Source: an uncultured Lentibacter sp. (GTDB taxonomy: Bacteria; Pseudomonadota; Alphaproteobacteria; Rhodobacterales; Rhodobacteraceae). From it: 64,000 nt of DNA. The position numbers and the translations under genes were made by a program. The notes below the pieces were generated by a model. It saw only the letters and a list, made by a program, of their open reading frames with translations, did not search any database and had not been told where the DNA came from. The DNA is taken from contig CANMGT010000001.1 of assembly GCA_947497495.1 (NCBI GenBank), positions 372,001 through 436,000 on the forward strand, written 5' to 3'. Below, piece by piece: positions 9,231-17,483 of the stretch (position 1 is its first letter; every line of letters starts with the position of its first letter).

Positions 9231-11281
9231 AACGCCCGCACGCCTTCCTCGGCCTTTGCGCCGCCACCTTGTTTGCGACAGCTCTAGTCCGCGACAGCTT
9301 TGACACTTGGGTGAGCCACACCGAGCTGCCAGCGCTGCTTAACGAGACGTCGGTTGAGGTGCGCGACAGGCAGGGGATTCTGCTACGCGCCTTCGTAGTT
9401 GAAGACGGGCGCTGGCGGCTGGCCACGCGGCCAGAGCAGGTTGACCCAGCCTATCTGGCGGCACTGCTCACCTATGAAGACAAGCGCTTCTACAAGCACC
9501 ATGGTGTTGATCCGCTCGCGATGGGGCGCGCGGGCTGGCAGGCTGTGACAAGCGGCAAGCCCGTCTCCGGCGCAAGTACGCTCAGCATGCAAGTTGCGCG
9601 TCTTCTTGAAAACGGGCTGACAGGCAGCTGGCACGGTAAGCTGAGGCAAATGCGCGTTGCACTGGCCCTTGAGCGTAAGCTTACCAAAAGAGAAGTCCTG
9701 GCGCTTTATCTCACCCATGCGCCTTTTGGCGGCAACCTTGAGGGCGTTCGCGCAGCAAGCTTTGCCTACTTCGGCAAGGAGCCGACGCGGCTGACACCTG
9801 CCGAAATCGCGCTTCTTGTGGCCCTTCCCCAGTCCCCCGAGCGCCGCCGCCCCGACCGTGCTGCAAGCGCCGCCCGCATCGCACGCGACAGCGTCGCTCG
9901 GCGGTTGCACGAAGCCGGAACCATGTCACACGAGCGGCTGCAAGCCACGCTAGAAACCGCGGTTCCACAAACGGTCCAACCTTTTCCCACCTTGGCCTTT
10001 CACAGTGCTCAAAACGCAAAAAACGCGCTGGCAACCTCACAAGACATCGCCCTGACGATCGACGCAAACCTGCAAAAGCAGATGGAAACACTGGCAGGCA
10101 AAAGCTTGTTGAGCATGGAGCCGAAAGCATCTGTCGCGATCATCGTCGCAGACCACACGACAGGCGAAGTTCTCGCGGCTGTGGGCTCGGCGGGGGCGCA
10201 AACTGACTCCGCGCGCAAGGGCTATGTCGACATGACCCGTGCGCTGCGTTCGCCTGGCTCCTCGCTCAAACCGCTGGTCTACGCCGTCGCGTTTGACTTG
10301 GGGTTGGCCCACCCCGAAACAATTATTGCCGATGAGCCCATGCGCTTTGGCAGCTATGCTCCGTCCAATTTTGATGGCACCTTTCAAGGCGACATACGCC
10401 TGCGCGCGGCGCTTCAGCAGTCTCGCAATATCCCCGTTGTTGCGCTTCTAGAAGCTGTTGGCCCAGCACGGTTTATGCAACGCCTGCGCAGCGCGGGTGC
10501 AACCCCTGAGGTGCAAGGCGGCAAGCCCGGCCTGGCCGTGGCGCTTGGAGGCCTTGGCATCAGCCTGCGCGACTTGGTTGCTCTCTACGCAGGCCTCGCA
10601 CAGGGCGGGCAGCGTGTTACCATCAGCGAGGTGCCTTCCGAGGCGGCTGTGCACACTGCCCAGAGCTTTACCAGCCCTGCAGCGGCTTGGCAGATCGGCG
10701 ACATCCTATCTTCCGCGCCATTGCCAAACGCACGGCTTTCCCATGGTGTTGCCCACAAGACGGGCACCTCCTATGGCTACCGCGACAACTGGGCTGTCGG
10801 CTATGACGGGCAGCATGTGATAGGCGTCTGGATAGGCCGCGCCGACGGCACCCCGATGAAGACGTCCTTCGCGCGCGAAACCGCCGCGCCATTGCTCGCG
10901 CAAGCCTTTCAATACCTCAAGCCAAAGGTTGCTCCGCTCGGCCCACCGCCGCCCGAAACACTCACCGTGACAACGGCTCAATTGCCTGAACCTCTTCAGT
11001 TTTTCGGGCATCGGCGGGGCAGCTTTGCGGGCCTTGCGAACGATCCTGAAATCGTCTTCCCCCCAAATGGTGTGCGACTGGCAAGTCTTGCAGACGCGCC
11101 TGTGATGCTGAAGCTGCGCAGTGGCAAACCGCCCTTCACAGTGCTCCAGAACGGGGCTGTCACAATCACGGATGTGCGCACAAACTCCATCTCGCTGGGG
11201 CCTCTAAAGCGCGGGTTTTTCAGGCTGAACGTCGTCGATGCGACAGGACGTTCAGCCCAGACGTCTTTCGAGATCAGATAG
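9227..11281 (+). CDS. pbpC: Penicillin-binding protein 1C (transglycosylase/transpeptidase)
   Basis: A 684-residue class A penicillin-binding protein of the PBP1C type. The GTG start overlaps the A2M stop (GTGA), implying translational coupling. There is an N-terminal signal anchor (about 5-22). The glycosyltransferase 51 domain carries the catalytic Glu85 in YEDKRFYKHHGVDP. In the transpeptidase domain the SxxK motif is Ser345-Lys348 (PGSSLKP) and the KTG motif is at 511-513 (KTGTSYG). A C-terminal BiPBP_C-like beta domain (about 590-684) follows. It polymerises and cross-links peptidoglycan in the periplasm. Its last 8 bp overlap, tail to tail, with the thiolase gene on the other strand. 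Confidence 0.94.
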   Translation: MKRPHAFLGLCAATLFATALVRDSFDTWVSHTELPALLNETSVEVRDRQGILLRAFVVEDGRWRLATRPEQVDPAYLAALLTYEDKRFYKHHGVDPLAMGRAGWQAVTSGKPVSGASTLSMQVARLLENGLTGSWHGKLRQMRVALALERKLTKREVLALYLTHAPFGGNLEGVRAASFAYFGKEPTRLTPAEIALLVALPQSPERRRPDRAASAARIARDSVARRLHEAGTMSHERLQATLETAVPQTVQPFPTLAFHSAQNAKNALATSQDIALTIDANLQKQMETLAGKSLLSMEPKASVAIIVADHTTGEVLAAVGSAGAQTDSARKGYVDMTRALRSPGSSLKPLVYAVAFDLGLAHPETIIADEPMRFGSYAPSNFDGTFQGDIRLRAALQQSRNIPVVALLEAVGPARFMQRLRSAGATPEVQGGKPGLAVALGGLGISLRDLVALYAGLAQGGQRVTISEVPSEAAVHTAQSFTSPAAAWQIGDILSSAPLPNARLSHGVAHKTGTSYGYRDNWAVGYDGQHVIGVWIGRADGTPMKTSFARETAAPLLAQAFQYLKPKVAPLGPPPPETLTVTTAQLPEPLQFFGHRRGSFAGLANDPEIVFPPNGVRLASLADAPVMLKLRSGKPPFTVLQNGAVTITDVRTNSISLGPLKRGFFRLNVVDATGRSAQTSFEIR

Positions 11282-12449
11282 CTTCAAGCGCCAGCGCGAT
11301 ACCCTGACCGCCGCCAATGCACATCGTCACAAGCGCACGTTTCCCACCGATGCGCTCAAGCTCGTAGAGCGCCTTGATTGTGATCAAAGCCCCCGTCGCG
11401 CCAACAGGATGGCCAAGCGCAATCGCGCCGCCGTTCGGGTTTACTTTGTCAGTGTTCAGGCCAAGCCCGTTGTTCACTGCAATCGCTTGCGCCGCGAAGG
11501 CTTCGTTTGACTCGATCACGTCAAAATCGGACACGCTGAGGCCTGTTTTCTCGAGCAATTTTTGCACAGTTGGAACAGGGCCAATGCCCATCACCTCAGG
11601 GCGCACCCCAGCGTGGGCATAGCCCAGAATACGCGCCCGCGGCTTGAGGCCAGCGGCCTCGGCGGCGGCGGCGGTGGCGAGCACCATGGCGGCGGCGCCG
11701 TCGTTGATTCCCGAGGCATTGCCGGCCGTCACTGTTCCGTCTTTCTGGAACACGGTGCGCAGGCCAGCGAGGGTTTCAACCGTTGTCGCCTTGGCGTGTT
11801 CGTCGGTGTCAAAGGCAACCATGTCGCGCTTCACCTTCACCTCGACAGGCACGATTTGCGACTTGAAATGGCCTGCTTCAATCGCCGCCAAGGCGCGGCG
11901 TTGGCTTTCGGCGGCAAAGGCGTCCTGCATCTCGCGCGTCACGTTGTGCTCGGCGGCGACATTCTCGGCGGTGACGCCCATATGCCCCGTTCCGAACGGG
12001 CAGTTGAGCGCACCAAGCATCATGTCGAGCGTCTTGATATCGCCCATCTTCTGGCCCCAGCGCTGGGCGGGCACGATGTAGGGAGAGCGGCTCATGTTCT
12101 CGACACCGCCAGCAACACCGAAGTCAGCATCACCCAGCATAAGTGACTGAATTACCGACACAATCGCCTGCGCACCAGAGCCACAGAGACGGTTGACGTT
12201 CATCGCTGGCGCAGTGTCGGGGATGCCTGCATCCATCGCGGAAACGCGCGAAACATACATGTCGCGCGGCTCGGTGTTGATCACGTGACCGAAGACAACA
12301 GAGCCGATCTGACCGCCCTCAACGCCCGAGCGTTTAAGCGCCTCACGGGTGACAATTGCGCCAAGCTCTGTGGGCGGCGTGCCTGCGAGCGAGCCGCCAA
12401 AAGTGCCAATCGCCGTGCGCGCGCCGTCAAGAATTACGATATCTGTCAT
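11274..12449 (-). CDS. bktB: Beta-ketothiolase / acetyl-CoA acetyltransferase (BktB type)
   Basis: A 391-residue thiolase starting at the ATG at 12449; the upstream in-frame ATG would add 23 residues with no thiolase similarity. The acyl-accepting Cys89 lies in NRLCGSGAQ, the catalytic His in GGAIALGHPVGATGA, and the second Cys in CIGGGQG near the end. The N terminus (ILDGARTAIGTFGGSL) and TEPRDMYVSRV resemble Ralstonia BktB more than PhaA. It condenses acetyl-CoA with acetyl- or propionyl-CoA, or cleaves 3-ketoacyl-CoA, and so can feed polyhydroxyalkanoate synthesis or fatty-acid breakdown. No other pha gene is in view. Four TGCA repeats lie 150-190 bp upstream. Confidence 0.9.
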   Translation of the reverse strand: MTDIVILDGARTAIGTFGGSLAGTPPTELGAIVTREALKRSGVEGGQIGSVVFGHVINTEPRDMYVSRVSAMDAGIPDTAPAMNVNRLCGSGAQAIVSVIQSLMLGDADFGVAGGVENMSRSPYIVPAQRWGQKMGDIKTLDMMLGALNCPFGTGHMGVTAENVAAEHNVTREMQDAFAAESQRRALAAIEAGHFKSQIVPVEVKVKRDMVAFDTDEHAKATTVETLAGLRTVFQKDGTVTAGNASGINDGAAAMVLATAAAAEAAGLKPRARILGYAHAGVRPEVMGIGPVPTVQKLLEKTGLSVSDFDVIESNEAFAAQAIAVNNGLGLNTDKVNPNGGAIALGHPVGATGALITIKALYELERIGGKRALVTMCIGGGQGIALALEAI

Positions 12450-12600
12450 GGTGTTCTCCGATCCCTTTTGAAAATGTTGCCCGCAGTATAAACGAGGCCC
12501 TCCCAAAAGGGCAGTCACAACGTTTCGTCACTTTATTTTCCAAGCGTAGCGCCGTTTTAACCTTTGGCCAGATCCGCAAAAACTGCCAGTGCCTACGGTA

Positions 12601-12639
12601 TGCAGCACTCTATGCAGCTTTCCGTGCATAACGCGTGCA
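12601..12639. promoter_or_regulatory. Four evenly spaced TGCA tetramers, operator-like
   Basis: TGCA occurs at 12601, 12613, 12625 and 12636, that is at steps of 12, 12 and 11 bp, which puts the sites on nearly one face of the helix. The first two sit in the direct repeat TATGCAG. They lie in the divergent gap between the thiolase and the beta-helix protein. Regulators of PHA metabolism of the PhaR type are reported to bind TGCA-containing motifs, which would fit the thiolase; that link is inference. Confidence 0.4.
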
Positions 12640-12761
12640 TACAGTTTTTTGGCCCGTTTGTGGCCGAGCCGTTTGTGAACACAACGCACGGTGGTTCAAC
12701 CTTTTGTTGAGTTTCCGACTCGGCGTTCGTAGTGTCGGCGGATATTTGAGACGAGGGTTTT

Positions 12762-14492
12762 ATGAGCGACGCACGGAACATTCGAACATGGGCAGACTAC
12801 AAAAAGGCACGGGAGGCAGGCCAAGTATCAAAGGCGGAGCAACGCTTAGTAGCGCACTGCCAAGCAGGCACGGAATGCGTGCTCGGCGACGGCTCTCGCC
12901 CTGACGGGCCAAGCGGCGAGCGCAGCATCGGCGCAGACTTGCTACGCTACCTGATTGTCGGAGGTTGCGGCGGATGCAAATTGCATGAGGCTGGGGTGGC
13001 GCTCACCGGCGCATACATAGCAGAGCCCCTCAATCTAATGTATTGCAGAGCCGTCGGGATGACGCGCCTTGCTTCCTGCCGGTTTGAAAAGGGTATTCGA
13101 GCAGAGCAAGCCAGCTTTGATTTATTAAATCTGCAAGACAGTGCGTGTTTTGGCTTATCCGCGGATCGCATAACCGTAAAAGGCTCTGTATTCCTTAGAG
13201 GTGACTTTATTTCCTATAAAGAAGTGCGCCTCGTGGGTGCAGTCGTTGGTGGGCAGATTGATTGTATTAACGGGAGCTTTAGGAACATTGGAGGCGATGC
13301 CCTCCAACTTGAAAGCGCAAAAGTCGAAGGCGACATATTCCTAAGCGGCACCTTTTCTGCTTACGGCGAAGTTAGCTTGTCTGGTGCCGTTATCGGGGGG
13401 CAACTGAGCTGTAGCGGCGGCTCTTTTGAAAACCCAAATGGCGTAGCGCTCAATGCACAAGATGTTGAGATTGCTGGCTCAGCATACCTCAGGACGGGGT
13501 TTACAGCCAAAGGGAAGGTTTCGATTTCAAGTGCTGTAATAAAAGGACAGGTAAGCTGCATCGGTGGCAAATTTTATAATCCAGACGGCACCGCTCTCAA
13601 CGCTCAAGGCTCAACCATGGGCAATTTTTTATGGCGCGATGTTAAGGCATTTGATGGTAAACTGAATCTTTCAGGCACTGTAGTTGGCGACCTTACCGAC
13701 GATGCTCAAAGTTGGGCCAAAGCTAGCCGTGTATTCCTTGATGGCTTTGCCTACAAAACTGTACACGGCCCAACAAGCGAAGCTACGCGCCTTAAGTGGC
13801 TGAAGACAGCTAAGTCGTTTGACGGTAAGTTCAGCCCACAGCCTTATGAGCAGCTCGCCTATGTTCTGAAACGGATGGGCCACACAAGAGAAGCCCGGCA
13901 TATTCAATTTGCAAAGGAATGCGAACTTGCTGCGTCACAAAGAGCCGCAATCTGGGCCGAGCGTGACACCTCGCGCTTGAGTGGTTGGAAGGCCAACGCT
14001 TGGCGACAGCTTACTGACGGTTGGCTATGGGCGCGCGATATCGCCTCAGGCGTAAAGCACAAGTGGCTGTCGGCTATCGTCGGCTATGGATACTTGCCTG
14101 CACGTGCTGTTTGGTGGGCTGTTGGCACGGTTGCGCTTGCTGCGCTGTTTTACAGCTATGTCTGGGCGCATGGCGGGATGGTTCCCAACTCGGATGTTTT
14201 GCTCAACTCGGCGGGTTGGGCGCAGGCTATGCTGGCGCGGCCCGATGCTCCGACGCTTTACTGGTGGGACAAAGAGATCGGCCAGCACTACGAGACATTC
14301 TTCTCGCTTACCTATGCCGCGGATGTCTTCATCCCGCTGATCAACTTTGGCCAAGAAGACGCCTGGACGGCGACCACAGCGACGCGGCTTGGCACTGTCG
14401 CTTGGGTGGCGGCTTGGTTGATCAAGGCGTTTGGCTGGATCGTGACCGCCCTAGGCGCGGCGGCGATTACGGGAATTATCCGGCGGGAATGA
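12762..14492 (+). CDS. Repeat-rich beta-helix protein with C-terminal membrane domain, function unknown
   Basis: A 576-residue protein. Residues 1-60 are hydrophilic and contain Cys33 and Cys39. Residues about 90-310 look like a right-handed beta helix: three tandem units of about 49 residues (starting near 151, 199 and 248) share the pattern GEVxLxGAVIGGQLxCxGGxF..N..GxALNAQ. A helical linker (about 340-420) follows. The C terminus has two hydrophobic helices (about 449-470 and 543-572) flanking FFSLTYAADVFIPLINFG, a position reminiscent of the pore loop of two-helix ion channels, but without a TVGYG filter. Related proteins are sometimes labelled membrane-associated oxidoreductase; no redox motif is visible here. 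The repeat region looks more AT-rich than the end of the gene, suggesting mixed ancestry. It overlaps the convergent phosphatase gene by 17 bp. Function unknown. Confidence 0.75.
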   Translation: MSDARNIRTWADYKKAREAGQVSKAEQRLVAHCQAGTECVLGDGSRPDGPSGERSIGADLLRYLIVGGCGGCKLHEAGVALTGAYIAEPLNLMYCRAVGMTRLASCRFEKGIRAEQASFDLLNLQDSACFGLSADRITVKGSVFLRGDFISYKEVRLVGAVVGGQIDCINGSFRNIGGDALQLESAKVEGDIFLSGTFSAYGEVSLSGAVIGGQLSCSGGSFENPNGVALNAQDVEIAGSAYLRTGFTAKGKVSISSAVIKGQVSCIGGKFYNPDGTALNAQGSTMGNFLWRDVKAFDGKLNLSGTVVGDLTDDAQSWAKASRVFLDGFAYKTVHGPTSEATRLKWLKTAKSFDGKFSPQPYEQLAYVLKRMGHTREARHIQFAKECELAASQRAAIWAERDTSRLSGWKANAWRQLTDGWLWARDIASGVKHKWLSAIVGYGYLPARAVWWAVGTVALAALFYSYVWAHGGMVPNSDVLLNSAGWAQAMLARPDAPTLYWWDKEIGQHYETFFSLTYAADVFIPLINFGQEDAWTATTATRLGTVAWVAAWLIKAFGWIVTALGAAAITGIIRRE

Positions 14493-15204
14493 GCGGCGTG
14501 CGGCCGTCTTCTTCGAGAACGAAGACATCTGTGCCTTGGATGGCGACTGTCGTTAGAGCACGCCCGAAGCCTGCGCCGCTGTCGATGTTGACGCGGTTGC
14601 CCATGTGCTCGGGCGCGTCAACGGCTGTGTGGCCGTGGATGACGAGGCGTTCGTGCGGCTCTTTGAAGTTGAGGAAGGCGTCGCGGATCCAGATCAGGTC
14701 TTCCTCTGTTTGCCATTTGAGCGGCAGTTTGGGCTGAATGCCCGCGTGCACGAAGATGCATTCGCCCTCTTGCGCAAAGAGCGGCAGGCCTGCGAGAAAC
14801 TCGCGGTGCGACGCTGGCACGGCCTCAAGCGCGGCGGCGCGCAGCTCGGCTTCGGGCAGCGTGGTGTCAACACCGTAGGAGGCGAGCGTGTCGAACCCGC
14901 CGAGGCGCTCGTGCAGCCAAGTATAGTCGGGGCGCATTTTGGGGTGTGTCGTGACGCCCGTGCGCATGAAGTTTTCAAACATGCGGTCGTGGTTGCCCAT
15001 CAGCACTGTCCAGTTGCGGCCTGATTTGATGCCACCCATCAGCGTGTCGATGACGCCGCGGCTGTCGGCGCCACGATCGACCAGATCGCCGAGCGAGATG
15101 ACGCGCGCGTCAGCGCCTCCGTCCATTTCGATGAGGGAAAGCGCGTCGAGCAGAAGCTCGTGCTGACCGTGAATGTCGCCGATGGCGTAGATCGTGTTGC
15201 TCAT
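14476..15204 (-). CDS. Metallophosphoesterase, serine/threonine protein phosphatase-like
   Basis: A 242-residue protein starting at the ATG at 15204, which gives the usual N terminus MSNTIYAIGDIHGQ. The metallophosphoesterase signature is complete: GDIHG (metal ligands), GDLVDRG, GNHD, and later histidines in VHAG and VIHGHT. This is the PrpA/ApaH-like family of binuclear-metal phosphatases that act on phosphoproteins or dinucleoside polyphosphates in the cytoplasm. Substrate cannot be told from sequence. It ends inside the 3' end of the preceding convergent gene and is divergent from the SulP transporter gene. Confidence 0.87.
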   Translation of the reverse strand: MSNTIYAIGDIHGQHELLLDALSLIEMDGGADARVISLGDLVDRGADSRGVIDTLMGGIKSGRNWTVLMGNHDRMFENFMRTGVTTHPKMRPDYTWLHERLGGFDTLASYGVDTTLPEAELRAAALEAVPASHREFLAGLPLFAQEGECIFVHAGIQPKLPLKWQTEEDLIWIRDAFLNFKEPHERLVIHGHTAVDAPEHMGNRVNIDSGAGFGRALTTVAIQGTDVFVLEEDGRTPLIPAG

Positions 15205-15311
15205 GTGGTTTAGGTATGCGTGAGGCCGTCCAAAGGCAAGGCGGAGCATTTGCCCCTTTCAAATTCGGAATACTGAATATATATGGCAAGGAACACCAAA
15301 GGATACGCGCC

Positions 15312-17039
15312 ATGAACATGAAGCCAGACCGCGCCACGCTTATGCGTTACATGCCGATTTTGGACTGGTCACGCCGCTATGACAAAGACACCTTTGTCAG
15401 CGATGCCGTGGCAGCTGTGATCGTGACGATCATGCTGATCCCGCAGTCTCTGGCCTATGCCTTGCTTGCGGGGCTGCCTGCCGAGATGGGGCTTTATGCG
15501 TCGATCTTACCGCTGTTTGCCTACGCGGTGTTCGGCACCAGCCGCGCGCTGGCTGTGGGGCCTGTTGCTGTTGTCTCGCTGATGACGGCGGCGGCGATTG
15601 GCAACCTTGGCCTGAGTGACCCGATGGCGATAGCGGTTGCCGCGGGCACCTTGGCGTTTATCTCCGGCCTGATCCTGACGGTCATGGGCGTGTTCCGGCT
15701 CGGCTTTCTGGCGAACTTTCTCAGCCATCCGGTTATCGCCGGGTTTATCACCGCCTCGGGCTTGCTGATCGCGACCAGCCAGCTCAAGCATATCTTCGGG
15801 ATCGACGCCCACGGCCACACCTTACCGCAGCTGTTTGGCTCACTGTTTGAGAACCTCGGCAGCATGAACTTTATCACGCTGCTGATCGGCGCCTCTGCGA
15901 CGGCATTTCTGTTTTGGGTGCGCAAGGGCTTTAAGCCATTGTTGCTTTCGCTTGGCCTCAAGCCGCGCTTGGCCGAGCTGCTTGCCAAAGCAGGCCCCGT
16001 GCTGGCTGTGGCTGTCACAACGCTGGCTGTCTGGCTGTTCTCGCTTGACGCTGTGGGCGTGCGGATTGTCGGCGAAGTGCCGAGTGGAATTCCGCCACTG
16101 ACGCTGCCTTCCTTCAGCCCGGGCCTCTGGAATGATCTGTTCATGTCGGCACTGCTGATCTCGATCATCGGCTTCGTTGAGTCCGTGTCTGTGGCCCAAA
16201 CACTGGCCGCCAAAAAGCGCCAGCGGATCGTCCCCGACCAAGAGCTGATCGGACTTGGCACCTCCAACATCGCCGCAGCGGTGTCAGGTGGCTTTCCGGT
16301 GACGGGCGGGTTTTCACGCTCTGTCGTGAACTACGACGCGGGCGCCGAAACGCCAGCGGCGGGCGCCTTCACAGCCATCGGCATTTTGCTCGCGGCGCTG
16401 CTGCTCACACCGTTGCTGCACTTCCTGCCCAAGGCGACGCTCGCCGCGACGATCATCGTGGCTGTTCTCAGCCTCGTCGATTTCAGCATCCTGAAACGCG
16501 CTTGGGGCTACTCGAAAGTGGACTTTGCCGCCGTCGCCGCAACCATCTTGCTGACACTGAGCCTCGGCGTTGAGGTAGGCGTGTCGGCGGGCGTGCTCCT
16601 CTCGATCGGACTGCATCTTTACAAGACATCGCGGCCGCATGTCGCCGAAGTCGGCCTTGTTCCCGGCACGCAGCACTTCCGCAACATTCACCGCCACAAC
16701 GTGGAGACTATTCCGCATGTTGTGACCCTGCGGGTGGACGAGAGCCTCTACTTTGCCAATGCGCGTTTTCTGGAAGATTACGTGAGCGAGCGGGTCGTCT
16801 GCGACGAGCCGCTGACGGATGTGATCCTGATGTTTTCGGCGGTCAACGAAGTTGATCTCTCAGCGCTCGAAAGCCTTGAAGCACTGAACCTGAAACTCAA
16901 GGACATGGGGATCAAACTGCACCTGAGCGAAGTGAAAGGCCCCGTCATGGACCGCCTGCAACGCAGTCACTTCCTGGCCGAGTTGACCGGACAGATCTAC
17001 CTCTCACAGTTTGACGCTTGGGCGGCCTTCAAGGCGTAA
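15312..17039 (+). CDS. SulP family anion (sulfate) permease with STAS domain
   Basis: A 575-residue inner-membrane transporter. The ATG at 15312 is preferred because AAAGGA lies at 15298-15303; the longer frame from 15216 would cover the phosphatase promoter. The N-terminal half begins with the SulP signature (VSDAVAAVIVTIMLIPQSLAYALLAGLP) and continues with about 10-12 membrane segments. A cytoplasmic STAS domain takes up roughly the last 110 residues (VTLRVDESLYFANARF onward). SulP proteins exchange sulfate, bicarbonate or dicarboxylates; the substrate here is undetermined, and no sulfur-assimilation genes are adjacent. Confidence 0.9.
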   Translation: MNMKPDRATLMRYMPILDWSRRYDKDTFVSDAVAAVIVTIMLIPQSLAYALLAGLPAEMGLYASILPLFAYAVFGTSRALAVGPVAVVSLMTAAAIGNLGLSDPMAIAVAAGTLAFISGLILTVMGVFRLGFLANFLSHPVIAGFITASGLLIATSQLKHIFGIDAHGHTLPQLFGSLFENLGSMNFITLLIGASATAFLFWVRKGFKPLLLSLGLKPRLAELLAKAGPVLAVAVTTLAVWLFSLDAVGVRIVGEVPSGIPPLTLPSFSPGLWNDLFMSALLISIIGFVESVSVAQTLAAKKRQRIVPDQELIGLGTSNIAAAVSGGFPVTGGFSRSVVNYDAGAETPAAGAFTAIGILLAALLLTPLLHFLPKATLAATIIVAVLSLVDFSILKRAWGYSKVDFAAVAATILLTLSLGVEVGVSAGVLLSIGLHLYKTSRPHVAEVGLVPGTQHFRNIHRHNVETIPHVVTLRVDESLYFANARFLEDYVSERVVCDEPLTDVILMFSAVNEVDLSALESLEALNLKLKDMGIKLHLSEVKGPVMDRLQRSHFLAELTGQIYLSQFDAWAAFKA

Positions 17040-17330
17040 ACCCTTTGTGCCCAAACCTATGGCTGCGCGATCGCAAATGGCTGGTTTGAACTCAACCCAT
17101 CCATACACTTACTCCGCTGCCTTCGTCTGTCCGTCGTCAGGGTTTTGGCACCAAAGGCGACCCGGAAGGTGCGGCACAGGCGCGTTTCAATACAGTTTCT
17201 GCCGCCGCTGCTGTTGCCGCAACAACAGCTAGACATGCAATAAGCGCAAGGCGCTTAAGTGCCGTGGTTTTCCCAGTGGTCCTCACAAACCAATTTTAAC
17301 TGCCCTCGATTATTCCGGCTTTGCAGCCCA
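17040..17330. other. Intergenic stretch without a recognisable gene
   Basis: No credible coding frame, RNA gene or clear terminator is seen between the SulP gene and the repeat array before the GMC gene. The only structure is a short imperfect palindrome near 17211-17226 (TGTTGC/GCAACA). Confidence 0.5.
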
Positions 17331-17410
17331 TTTATCCAAACATTATGTCTGAACATCTGTCCAATATTTTTCTAGACCTTTGTCCAAATATTCCGTTTAG
17401 TTATCCAAGA
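17331..17410. promoter_or_regulatory. Four-copy TCCAA operator-like array before the alkJ/alkK-like operon
   Basis: TCCAA occurs at 17335, 17360, 17383 and 17404 (steps of 25, 23 and 21 bp, about two helical turns). The two inner copies share a longer core, TGTCCAATATT (17358-17368) and TGTCCAAATATT (17381-17392). The outer copies are TTATCCAAA and TTATCCAAG. The array lies 75-150 bp before the GMC start in an AT-rich stretch. Regular same-strand spacing suggests cooperative binding by a regulator; the TetR protein encoded last in the operon is a candidate, although TetR sites are normally palindromic. Confidence 0.45.
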
Positions 17411-17483
17411 CCCCAATGACATGAGGGGATTCTTGGAGAAAACGGGCTATTTTACGGCTGAGAGCCGGAGTTTAGGGGGAAGA

